A stretch of DNA of 39,657 nucleotides from NCBI GenBank assembly GCA_030038645.1, contig JASHSR010000110.1, positions 1-39,657 on the forward strand. Reading direction: 5' to 3'. Below the pieces are notes generated by a model. The model saw only the letters and a program-made list of their open reading frames with translations. It was not told where the DNA came from and ran no database searches. Every line of letters begins with the position of its first letter. The first letter of the stretch is position 1. A program made the translations under genes and the position numbers. Below are positions 1-6,179 of this stretch, in pieces. The DNA is from Gammaproteobacteria bacterium (lineage in GTDB: Bacteria > Pseudomonadota > Gammaproteobacteria > Steroidobacterales > Steroidobacteraceae).

Positions 1-49
1 CGCCCTTTAAGCGATGAGACTGCGGGTTCAAGTCCTGCCGCCGGCACCA
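1..49 (+). tRNA. tRNA-Lys(UUU)-like, 5' part outside the window
   Basis: The 3' half of a tRNA: T-arm GCGGG-TTCAAGT-CCTGC at 22-38, acceptor 3' strand at 39-45, discriminator A46 and CCA at 47-49. With the anticodon stem read as CGC(1-3)/GCG(11-13), the loop is CCTTTAA, giving anticodon TTT (Lys) but C instead of the universal U at position 33, and a 6-nt variable loop. Another folding would put TTA in the anticodon position, but its stem pairs badly. A73 fits Lys. The identity is tentative because the 5' half is missing. Confidence 0.6.
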
Positions 50-58
50 CATGAATTT

Positions 59-146
59 GGAGAACAAAGCGGGCAGGGCTCGCACGCGATTGCTAATCGC
101 AGGGAACCGGAAACGGTTTGAGTTTCGAGTACTCTGTTCTCCGCCA
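59..146 (+). tRNA. tRNA-Ser(GCU)
   Basis: Acceptor GGAGAAC (59-65) pairs fully with GTTCTCC (136-142), followed by G143 and CCA 144-146. The D-stem is AGC/GCT. The anticodon loop TTGCTAA gives GCT (Ser). A long variable arm forms AACCG-GAAA-CGGTT, as expected for a type II tRNA. The T-loop TTCGAGT is canonical, but the first T-stem pair is T-T and the first anticodon-stem pair is C-A. G73 fits seryl-tRNA. It is the most regular serine member of the array. Confidence 0.82.
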
Positions 147-153
147 ATCTTCT

Positions 154-242
154 GGATGGTGAAGCGCACAGGGTGCGCCGCCGGCCTGAGCCCGGACGGT
201 ACCGGCAACGGCATGTGGATCGTGTCCGACCGCCATCCGCCA
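154..242 (+). tRNA. tRNA-Ser(UGA)-like, atypical
   Basis: Acceptor GGATGGT (154-160) pairs with GCCATCC (232-238), then GCCA. Anticodon stem GCCGG (180-184)/CCGGA (192-196) encloses CCTGAGC, placing TGA at 187-189 (Ser). Position 33 is C, and position 37 is G rather than A. A variable-arm stem CCG-GCAA-CGG is present. The T-loop reads ATCGTGT, so T54 and A58 are replaced, the outer T-stem pairs are mismatched, and there is one extra C (231) before the acceptor strand. It may be degenerate or strongly divergent. Confidence 0.62.
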
Positions 243-246
243 TTTT

Positions 247-334
247 GGAAGGTGAAGCCGTCAGGGTGCGGTCGCCGGCTCGAACCCGGTTGGTGCCTTC
301 GGGCATGGCTTTCGAGTAGTCCCGCCTTCCGCCA
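247..334 (+). tRNA. tRNA-Ser(CGA)
   Basis: Acceptor GGAAGGT (247-253) pairs with GCCTTCC (324-330), then GCCA. Anticodon stem GCCGG (274-278)/CCGGT (286-290) holds CTCGAAC, giving anticodon CGA (Ser) at 281-283. The long variable arm TGCC-TTCG-GGCA ends in a stable tetraloop. The T-loop TTCGAGT is canonical, with four of five T-stem pairs. One extra C (323) separates the T-stem from the acceptor, as in the preceding Ser(UGA)-like gene. Confidence 0.78.
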
Positions 335-338
335 TCTT

Positions 339-427
339 GGAGCGTAAACCGGTCAAGGTGCCGGGACCGGTTGGAAGCCGGATCGTGTCAGCGAAGGGGC
401 CTGTCTCGCTCGCAGTGCGCTCCACCA
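339..427 (+). tRNA. tRNA-Ser(GGA)-like, atypical T-loop
   Basis: Acceptor GGAGCGT (339-345) pairs with GCGCTCC (417-423), followed by A424 and CCA 425-427. Anticodon stem ACCGG (366-370)/CCGGA (378-382) encloses TTGGAAG, giving GGA (Ser) at 373-375. The T-arm reads CTGT-CTCGCTC-GCAG, so T54 and the highly conserved A58 are both C. The discriminator is A where bacterial seryl-tRNAs normally have G. The gene length fits a type II tRNA. Confidence 0.65.
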
Positions 428-433
428 CTTTAT

Positions 434-504
434 GGGTCGCCCTCTGGGAGGTGCGAGGTCTCCAAAGCCTTGCTGGGTGCGTTCGATTCGTACGCGACCT
501 GCCA
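434..504 (+). tRNA. tRNA-Trp(CCA)-like with shortened D-arm
   Basis: Acceptor GGGTCGC (434-440) pairs with GCGACCT (494-500), with a G-U first pair, then GCCA. Anticodon stem GAGGT (455-459)/GCCTT (467-471) holds CTCCAAA, giving CCA (Trp) at 462-464. T-arm GTGCG-TTCGATT-CGTAC is canonical. G73 fits Trp. Only 14 nt lie between the acceptor and anticodon stems where about 19 are usual. They can form CCTC-TGG-GAGG, so the D-arm is minimal. Confidence 0.65.
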
Positions 505-509
505 ATTAC

Positions 510-585
510 TCAGGTGTGGGTTGCCGGTATCCCACTGCGGCTCTGAACCGCAGCCACGCAGGTCCGACTCCTGCCGCCTGATCCA
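510..585 (+). tRNA. tRNA-Gln(CUG)
   Basis: Acceptor TCAGGTG (510-516) pairs with CGCCTGA (575-581), then T582 and CCA 583-585. The D-arm is built on GGG/CCC with GG in the loop. Anticodon stem TGCGG/CCGCA encloses CTCTGAA, giving CTG (Gln). T-stem GCAGG/CCTGC is perfect, but the T-loop is TCCGACT, so T55 (the pseudouridine site) is C. The length is a normal 76 nt. Confidence 0.8.
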
Positions 586-587
586 AT

Positions 588-666
588 ACACGAGCCGTGG
601 GTTGCCGGCATCCCCGTTGGGCTTTGAACCCAAAGCACGCAGGTTCGACTCCTGCCTCGTGTTCCA
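588..666 (+). tRNA. tRNA-Gln(UUG)
   Basis: Acceptor ACACGAG (588-594) pairs fully with CTCGTGT (656-662), then T663 and CCA 664-666. Anticodon stem TTGGG (617-621)/CCCAA (629-633) holds CTTTGAA, giving TTG (Gln). T-arm GCAGG-TTCGACT-CCTGC is canonical. There are about three extra nucleotides (595-597) between the acceptor and the D-arm. It is a close paralogue of the preceding Gln(CUG) gene in its D- and T-arms. It is the last array member; no tRNA follows before 904. Confidence 0.78.
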
Positions 667-822
667 TTTCGCCGCGGAAACGCGAGTCGCGACGCTTCCG
701 GGAACCGGTCGGGAGCGAGGCGGCCATGATGGGCCGCGCGCGGAGAGCGCTGGGCCCCGTAAGCTGCCATTCCGTAGATCGACCGAGCGCGCGGGGATCG
801 CGGGCGCGTCGTTCATTACCCC

Positions 823-860
823 GTCGGATTCTCCAAAGAATCTGTCGGACTTTCGAAGTC
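823..860. promoter_or_regulatory. Two small hairpins and a GTCGGA direct repeat upstream of the VOC gene
   Basis: GATTCT-CCAA-AGAATC (827-842) and GACTT-TCG-AAGTC (848-860) are adjacent inverted repeats. GTCGGA occurs at 823-828 and 844-849. They lie 44-80 bp before the VOC start, where an operator or leader structure could sit, possibly for the adjacent AraC regulator. No clear -35/-10 pair was identified. Function is inference. Confidence 0.3.
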
Positions 861-903
861 GTGACAATGCTAATCTTCGCGAACCAGCCGAGGGGATCGA
901 GGG

Positions 904-1299
904 ATGGCTAACCACATCGCGCACTTCGAGATTTTCGCAAGCGACGTCGAGCGGGCTCGCAGATTCTATGAGAAAGTTTTCGCGTGGCGATTCGAGGTCG
1001 GCGGTCCGCCCGAGTTTTATCATATCTTCACCGGCCCTGCGGTCGAGCACGGCATCTCACGTGGCCTGATCGCGAAACGCCAAGGGCCCGTGGCGCAGGG
1101 CGGCATCAACGGCTTTCGCTGCACCATCAGCGTGAGCTCGATAAAGGAAACGGCGACGGCAATCGAGGCGGCCGGCGGCAAGCTGCGTTCGGCCATTGTC
1201 GATGTTCCCGGTGTGGGCAAAGTCGTTGAGTTCGCCGATCCCGAGGGCAACATCGCATGCGCGATGCAGTACGAATCGGGCTTCCGATTCACCGAGTAG
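904..1299 (+). CDS. VOC (glyoxalase/bleomycin-resistance/dioxygenase superfamily) protein
   Basis: The 131-residue product has the vicinal-oxygen-chelate layout. The N-terminal strand HFEIFASDVERARRFYEKVF is the typical beta-alpha entry with a likely metal-ligand His. The C-terminal block has GVGKVVEFADPEGNIACAMQ, the usual 'DPEGN' turn preceding the last strand. The length fits a single-module VOC protein of the kind described as COG3324-like. The substrate cannot be read from sequence. The ATG is preceded by GAGGG. It lies 24 bp upstream of an AraC-type regulator in the same direction, so the two probably form an operon; the regulator may sense the compound that this protein binds or converts. 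The protein is cytoplasmic, with no signal peptide. Confidence 0.85.
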   Translation: MANHIAHFEIFASDVERARRFYEKVFAWRFEVGGPPEFYHIFTGPAVEHGISRGLIAKRQGPVAQGGINGFRCTISVSSIKETATAIEAAGGKLRSAIVDVPGVGKVVEFADPEGNIACAMQYESGFRFTE

Positions 1300-1323
1300 C
1301 CGAAACTGGGGCCGGGAGCATCA

Positions 1324-2058
1324 GTGGGCTCTATCGAATCGCTCAGATCGTATGTGGAGGGTTACCCGGACGGTGGCCGCATCCCTCGACATGCCCACGA
1401 TTGGGATCAGCTCGCCCTCATCGCCGAATCGGCTGCCATCGTGGAGACCGACGATGTCTACGTCGTACATCCGCTGTTCCGGGGATTGTGGATACCCGCT
1501 GGAGTTCAGCATTCGATCTACTCGCCGCGGCGCTTTTATCTGCACACTCTTTACTTCGAGCCGGGCAGCCTACGCACGGACACGCATCCGCAGGTGCTGA
1601 GTCTCGACAATCTCGCCCGTGAGCTCATCCTGTTCCTCTGTACTGCGCCGCGGCCTTCTCAGCGCGGTGCGAGGCACGCGCACGCGTTGGCATTGCTCGA
1701 AGAGGTTCTGCCTGAGGCTCGCCCGGAGTCATTCTCACTGCCGCGACCCCGGCACGAACGAGCGCGTCAACTCGCCGACTACTTTGCCTCACGACCGGAC
1801 GATGGGCGCTCCGTCGAGATCGTCGCGGCGGAGATTGGCGGCGCGAGTCTGCGGACGTTCGAGCGTCTCTTTGCAGAGGAGACCGGACTGAGCTTGGCGG
1901 CGTGGCGTCGCCACAGTCGGTTGCTCACGTCGCTCTCGCTGCTGGCCGAGGGCAGGAGCGTCGGGGACGTGGCGCATGCCGTTGGCTACGAGAGTGCGGC
2001 GGCCTTCAGCACGGCTTTCAAGCAATGCTTTGGTGTTTCACCGTCGACATACAGCTGA
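1324..2058 (+). CDS. AraC family transcriptional regulator
   Basis: The 244-residue protein has an N-terminal cupin-like sensor region (PDGGRIPRHAHDWDQLALI, GLWIPAGVQHSIYSP) and a C-terminal double helix-turn-helix. The second HTH shows the family signature VGDVAHAVGYESAAAFSTAFKQCFGVSPS near residues 210-242. The layout matches short AraC regulators with an AraC_binding domain. The start is GTG, with GGGAGC about 6 nt upstream. Because it follows the VOC gene by 24 bp, it may be cotranscribed and control its own operon. The ligand is unknown. The HARD-type cupin histidines (RHAHDWDQ) are visible but do not identify the effector. Confidence 0.88.
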   Translation: MGSIESLRSYVEGYPDGGRIPRHAHDWDQLALIAESAAIVETDDVYVVHPLFRGLWIPAGVQHSIYSPRRFYLHTLYFEPGSLRTDTHPQVLSLDNLARELILFLCTAPRPSQRGARHAHALALLEEVLPEARPESFSLPRPRHERARQLADYFASRPDDGRSVEIVAAEIGGASLRTFERLFAEETGLSLAAWRRHSRLLTSLSLLAEGRSVGDVAHAVGYESAAAFSTAFKQCFGVSPSTYS

Positions 2059-2173
2059 AGTGTAGTGTCGCGGAATCGCGGGGCGTATACGAACGACATG
2101 TCGCGCCCGGGATCTTGAGGCGAGGTCGGCCCATGGGTGGTGCCATGCGATCTGCGTTTGGCTGCATGCGCGC

Positions 2174-2201
2174 TTGACTCCACCGTTTATATATGTAAAC
2201 T
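2174..2201 (+). promoter_or_regulatory. Probable sigma-70 promoter of the blaI-M56 operon
   Basis: TTGACT at 2174-2179 matches the -35 consensus in five of six positions. TAAACT at 2196-2201, 16 bp downstream, is a plausible -10 (four of six). TATATA at 2188-2193 is an alternative with shorter spacing. The -10 region lies inside the first operator palindrome, so repressor binding would block RNA polymerase directly. Confidence 0.5.
2185..2200. promoter_or_regulatory. BlaI-type operator 1
   Basis: GTTTATATATGTAAAC: arms GTTTA/TAAAC form a dyad separated by 6 bp. It is the first of two copies upstream of the repressor gene. BlaI/MecI/CopY repressors bind such A/T-rich dyads as dimers, so autoregulation is likely. 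Confidence 0.72.
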
Positions 2202-2209
2202 ATCGCGAC

Positions 2210-2225
2210 GTTTATTACCGTAAAC
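2210..2225. promoter_or_regulatory. BlaI-type operator 2
   Basis: GTTTATTACCGTAAAC has the same GTTTA-N6-TAAAC arms as operator 1, extended by C2209/G2226. The centres of the two operators are 25 bp apart, a little over two helical turns. The second copy ends 12 bp before the repressor start codon. Confidence 0.72.
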
Positions 2226-2237
2226 GATCGTTCCTCC

Positions 2238-2627
2238 ATGCACCGAGAATCTTCTCCTCCGTCGATCACCGAGGCCGAATCCGCCATCATGGAAGTTCTT
2301 TGGCGACGTAGCCCACTGCCGACGGAAGCGGTTGTGGCCGCGCTCCGCGGCGAGCAGCCGTGGCAGGAGGGCACCATCAAGGCGCTTCTGAACCGCCTAC
2401 TTCGCAAGAGAGCCGTTCGCGCCGAGAGAGACGGGCGGCGGTTTCTGTATTCGCCACTCGTCAGTCGCGACGAGTGGTTATTGACCGAAAGCAGGGGGCT
2501 ATTGGATCGCCTGTTCTCAGGGCGTGTGGCGCCGCTCGCGGCACACTTTAGCCGCCACGGTAAGCTCACCAAGCGCGATATCGCCGATCTGAGACGCCTT
2601 CTCGCGGAGCTCGACGATGACAAATGA
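2238..2627 (+). CDS. blaI: BlaI/MecI/CopY family transcriptional repressor
   Basis: The 129-residue protein has the winged-helix layout of penicillinase repressors: ITEAESAIMEVLWRRSPLPTEAVVAAL at residues 10-36, a recognition region GTIKALLNRLLRKRAVRAERDGRRFLYSPLV, and a C-terminal dimerisation helix. In this family the dimer sits on an operator until a partner M56 metallopeptidase triggers its cleavage. Two matching dyads lie directly upstream. Its stop overlaps the start of the M56 gene by 11 bp, the classic BlaI-BlaR1 arrangement and a sign of translational coupling. The regulated target need not be a beta-lactamase; none is in the window. The gene symbol is by family only. Confidence 0.88.
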   Translation: MHRESSPPSITEAESAIMEVLWRRSPLPTEAVVAALRGEQPWQEGTIKALLNRLLRKRAVRAERDGRRFLYSPLVSRDEWLLTESRGLLDRLFSGRVAPLAAHFSRHGKLTKRDIADLRRLLAELDDDK

Positions 2628-3930
2628 GCTCATGAGGCATCTGTTCTCACTGACGCTCGGCACGAGCTTGGGCATCGTCGCGGCCTTGCTTCTGCGCCGA
2701 GGTGCACGGCTCGCGTTCGGCCCCGCTGCATCCTATTCCATGTGGCTGTTCGTGCCTGTCGCCATGGCGGCCGTGTTTGTGCCGTACGTGCGCGATACAG
2801 GCTCGGCGCTCGGAGTCACCCTGGAGCTCCAATCGGTTTCCGCGCTTCGCCAAGTGTTCGACATATCCGCAGGACCCTCGAATGGCGCCGGATCGCCACT
2901 TGATTGGCCGGCGTGGGCCCTCGGCGCGTGGGGTGCCGGGGCCGTGCTCTTTGCTTTATATCTCGGCGGCTTGCAGCACGCATTCATCAGGAGCCTAGGG
3001 GCGCTGTCGGGCTCACGGTCCGTCCTTCGCGCAGAAAGCTCCGCAGGCTGTCCCGCGTTGCTTGGTGTGCTGCGACCGAAGGTCATCCTGCCCGCCGACT
3101 TCCATCGGCGATACACACGACTGGAGCGGCTGCTGATCTTTGCACATGAGCGAACACATCTGCGCCGCGGCGATGCCGCCTGGAATGCTTTCGCGGCATT
3201 CCTGCGCTGTGTATTCTGGTTCAACCCTCTGGTCCATCTGGGCGCGAGCTGCTTTCGTGTCGATCAGGAGCTCGCATGCGACGCCGCCGTCCTGGAGAAA
3301 CATCCCGGTTCGCGCCGCAGCTACGCGAGCGCCATGCTGAAAACCCAACTGGCCGACGCAGCGTTGCCTATCGGCTGCCATTGGCGATCCGCCTACTACC
3401 TCAAGGAGCGTCTCCAGATGACTAAGAGACCCATGCCCGGTCGCATGCGCCGCATCTGCGGCCACGTGCTCGTCGCGGTGGCTTCGTTGGCGATCGGTTA
3501 CTCGGTGTGGGCTGCGCAACCGGCTGCGGCGGTGCCGACCGCGGCATCCGGAATCTCCGCGCCGACTACCTATTCACCCGCGGCGTTCGCCTCGTCGAGC
3601 TCGGTACGTGTCTATGGGACCGGGGTGACGGTCGAGAATACCGGCGGCTTGACGCAGGTCGTCGGCTCGAGATTACGTCTGGAATTAGAGCCGGGGACCC
3701 AGTTCCAATTCCATGCCGATCGCACGATAGTAATGCGGCCGGACGGGGCAAGAGTCCTTGAAGGACATGTTCGTATCGCCACACAAGCGGTTCGCACGAC
3801 AAGGTCAGGAGCTCACGTGCTCTCGAGACTCGTGCGGCCAGTAATCGCGACTGCCGAGAGAGCCGTGCTTACGCCGCGACAAGGCGGGGGATTTGTAGTG
3901 AGTATTGAGAATGGAAGCGTGCAGTTCTGA
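2617..3930 (+). CDS. M56 family metallopeptidase (BlaR1-like), with unusual C-terminal region
   Basis: The 437-residue membrane protein has hydrophobic segments near residues 12-27, 42-57 and 100-120. The zinc protease motif HERTH lies at 177-181 and the downstream Glu in DQELACDAAVL near 218, as in M56 peptidases. A further membrane segment lies near 285-302. BlaR1 normally carries a penicillin-binding sensor after this. Here the last ~130 residues instead form a Gly/Thr-rich beta-like region (GTGVTVENTGGLTQVV, LELEPGTQFQFH, EGHVRIATQAV) without visible penicillin-binding motifs. The signal sensed is therefore probably not a beta-lactam. It overlaps blaI by 11 bp. Cleavage of the BlaI-type repressor upon signalling is inferred from the family. 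Confidence 0.85.
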   Translation: MTNELMRHLFSLTLGTSLGIVAALLLRRGARLAFGPAASYSMWLFVPVAMAAVFVPYVRDTGSALGVTLELQSVSALRQVFDISAGPSNGAGSPLDWPAWALGAWGAGAVLFALYLGGLQHAFIRSLGALSGSRSVLRAESSAGCPALLGVLRPKVILPADFHRRYTRLERLLIFAHERTHLRRGDAAWNAFAAFLRCVFWFNPLVHLGASCFRVDQELACDAAVLEKHPGSRRSYASAMLKTQLADAALPIGCHWRSAYYLKERLQMTKRPMPGRMRRICGHVLVAVASLAIGYSVWAAQPAAAVPTAASGISAPTTYSPAAFASSSSVRVYGTGVTVENTGGLTQVVGSRLRLELEPGTQFQFHADRTIVMRPDGARVLEGHVRIATQAVRTTRSGAHVLSRLVRPVIATAERAVLTPRQGGGFVVSIENGSVQF

Positions 3931-4045
3931 TTGCCCTGAAGTCCGTTGCGCGTCGCCTGCCGCTGTTGGTTGAGAGGGCGACTGCCACCGGCTTGTACCG
4001 ACGCCGTTAGTCGATCGAGGAATCCCCTGGGCGCGTACAGCTGGA

Positions 4046-5035
4046 TCAGCTTGTCTGTAGAGGTCCTGCCCCGCGGCGGCGCCACACCGAGGGTGGCACC
4101 CCCACCTGCTTCTTGAAGGCGCGACTGAACGCCGCCTCGGATTCGTACCCAATCTCTTCGGCGATCGATGCGATGTTCGCGCTCGCATCACTGAGAATCC
4201 GCGCCGCAATCTGCATTCGCCATTTGGCGAGATACTGTATCGGCGGCATCCCCAAAAGATCGGTGAAGCGCTCCGCCAGGACAGACCGCGACAAGCCGAC
4301 TCTCTTTCCCAGCTCCTCGATGGTCCAGCCATGCGCCGGATTGCCGTGCATCAGCGATAGCGCTCTGCCAACGAAAGGGTCGCGCAGGCCCGCCAACCAG
4401 CCCGCCTGCTCCGGCGGCATCGCCTCCAGATGTCGGCGCACCACTTCGATGAACATCAACTCGCTGAGTTTGGCGAGCACGCTCTCGCTGCCGGCGCGCC
4501 GGGCTGCCGATTCCGCTACGGCGACACGAATGAACCGAGCGAGCCAGTCTCCGGAGTCGTCCCGCGTAGCTCTTGCCTTCATCACCGCGGGCAGGTTCTC
4601 GAGCAGCGGATTGAACGGTCGCGCATCGCAGGCGAGGAAGCCACACACGAGCTTCGTTGTGGGCGCTCCCTCCCTGCCGTATTTGACGAAAAATGGCAAC
4701 GGACCGGCGCCCGCTTCCGCAATTGCCTCGCGTGTCGGCGGGTTGGCGCGCATACCGGGGCTGCTCGACATGACGTGTGGATCGCCATTGGTAATGACGA
4801 TGACCTCGCCGGCTTCGAGCGCGATCGGTTCCTTGCCAATGACGGTCGCGAAACATCGACCCACGGTGACGACATGGTAGGAGATAAGCCGCTCGCCACC
4901 CGGGAGTATCTTCGGCAGGATGAACTCTGGCGGCGGTTGCTCGACCACCCACGGCTCCGTCGCCGCGACGTCGAAGAACGTCGCGCCGGTCAGCCGCACG
5001 GTTCGCAGCAAATCAGACAGCGCATCGCTCGCCAT
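4046..5035 (-). CDS. AraC family transcriptional regulator (cupin_6 type)
   Basis: The 329-residue protein begins with a cupin sensor (LLRTVRLTGATFFDVAATEPW, ISYHVVTVGRCFATVIG, GEVIVITNGDPHVMSS), as in AraC regulators with a cupin_6 domain. It ends with two HTH motifs (WTIEELGKRVGLSRSVLAERFTDLLG; IASIAEEIGYESEAAFSRAFKKQVGVPPSVWR). The ATG at 5035 is chosen over the upstream in-frame GTG because GGAGA sits 4 nt before it. It is divergent from the methyltransferase gene with a 162-bp spacer, so it is a candidate regulator of that gene. It converges with the M56 gene on its other side. The effector is unknown. Confidence 0.88.
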   Translation of the reverse strand: MASDALSDLLRTVRLTGATFFDVAATEPWVVEQPPPEFILPKILPGGERLISYHVVTVGRCFATVIGKEPIALEAGEVIVITNGDPHVMSSSPGMRANPPTREAIAEAGAGPLPFFVKYGREGAPTTKLVCGFLACDARPFNPLLENLPAVMKARATRDDSGDWLARFIRVAVAESAARRAGSESVLAKLSELMFIEVVRRHLEAMPPEQAGWLAGLRDPFVGRALSLMHGNPAHGWTIEELGKRVGLSRSVLAERFTDLLGMPPIQYLAKWRMQIAARILSDASANIASIAEEIGYESEAAFSRAFKKQVGVPPSVWRRRGAGPLQTS

Positions 5036-5197
5036 TTGGTCTCCGCTGGGCACTCAGGGGCAAAGATCGATCAGCCCCCGTCAAGGCAGAGCCGCATTCC
5101 GGACGCCGTATCAAGTCTCCAAGACGACCGAGCATACACGCTGGGCAGTGCGAAGTGTAAAACCCGCGGAGGCAATCCGAACGGGAGTCTTCACACA

Positions 5198-6013
5198 ATG
5201 AACCCGGGCACTATTGACCTTGATGCAATCAAGGCCCGACAGCACGGCGCGTGGAGTTCCGGCGATTATGCTGCTGTCGGCTGCACTTTACAGATCGTCG
5301 GCGAGACGCTTTGCGAGGCCGTCGATCTACGCTCCAATCAGCGGGTACTCGATGTCGCTGCCGGCAACGGAAATGCAACCCTGGCCGCCGCCCGTCGCTT
5401 CGCGGAGGTCGTATCGACGGACTACGTCGGATCGCTGCTGGAGCACGGGCGCAAGCGCGCCGAAGCGGACCGTTTGCCCGTCACGTTTCAGCAGGCAGAC
5501 GCCGAGCATCTGCCGTTTCCCGATGAGAGCTTCGATGTCGTGCTGTCCACATTTGGCGTCATGTTTACGCCGAATCAGGAGCAAGCGGCACGAGAGCTCA
5601 TACGCGTCTGCCGTCGAGGCGGCAAGATCGGGATGGCCAATTGGACGCCGGAAGGCTTCGTCGGCCGGCTGTTCAAGATCGTGGGCAAATACGTTCCACC
5701 TGCGCCGGGCGTGAAATCAGCCTTGCTATGGGGTACGAAGACCCATCTCGATGCGTTGTTCGGCGCGCAGGCGACGATCGCGGCGAAGAGCACGCATTTT
5801 ATTTTTCGCTACAAGTCGCCGGAGCATTGGATCGACTTCTTCCGCGCTCACTACGGACCGGTTCTGAAGGCCTTCGCGGCGCTCGACCCGGACGCAAGGG
5901 CAGGGCTCGAGGCCGATATTTACAACTTGCTTGATGAGCTCAACGTCGCGGAGGATGGAACGCTGGTCGTCCCGGGCGAGTATCTGGAAGTCGTTATGAC
6001 GAAGACGCGTTGA
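5198..6013 (+). CDS. Class I SAM-dependent methyltransferase
   Basis: The 271-residue protein has the Rossmann-fold methyltransferase motifs in order: motif I VLDVAAGNGNATLAAAR near 49-65, the acidic end of beta2 in STDYVG, motif II DAEHLPFPDESFDVVLSTFGVMF near 100-125, and ARELIRVCRRGGKIGMANWTPEGF as the post-motif helix and strand. It belongs to the UbiE/Methyltransf_11-like group acting on small molecules; the acceptor cannot be told. The ATG has GGGAG upstream. A reading frame continues upstream, but that part has no methyltransferase similarity and overlaps the opposite AraC gene, so it is left out. It is divergent from the AraC gene. Confidence 0.88.
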   Translation: MNPGTIDLDAIKARQHGAWSSGDYAAVGCTLQIVGETLCEAVDLRSNQRVLDVAAGNGNATLAAARRFAEVVSTDYVGSLLEHGRKRAEADRLPVTFQQADAEHLPFPDESFDVVLSTFGVMFTPNQEQAARELIRVCRRGGKIGMANWTPEGFVGRLFKIVGKYVPPAPGVKSALLWGTKTHLDALFGAQATIAAKSTHFIFRYKSPEHWIDFFRAHYGPVLKAFAALDPDARAGLEADIYNLLDELNVAEDGTLVVPGEYLEVVMTKTR

Positions 6014-6179
6014 GCGAAGGATCGCGCTGTGAGCGGCTGGCTCAGCGCGCCAGCCGCCCGGATGGGGCGAAGACTACCGGGCAACCGCGGAGGGCGCGGC
6101 GCCTCGCCAAACCGGATCGTTGCCGTTGCACTGAAAATGTCCGCAGCAGCTCCGTCGATGCCGGGCCGGCAGCCCCGCT

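Noticed and set aside
5..11. Possible UUA anticodon (ochre-suppressor-like) in the first tRNA
   Set aside because: That register needs an anticodon stem with a C-C pair next to the loop. The register giving UUU has a CGC/GCG stem and fits A73, so a suppressor is not supported.
430..1050. Long open frames on the - strand across the tRNA array (up to 206 codons)
   Set aside because: They are antisense to the Trp and Gln tRNA genes. Peptides such as QESNLR and AGVEPA are typical translation artefacts of tRNA T-arms, and the frames run across the VOC gene start.
4430..5197. N-terminal extension of the methyltransferase frame by 256 codons
   Set aside because: It is antisense to the AraC gene, low in family-like features, and a good internal ATG with the full methyltransferase fold follows.
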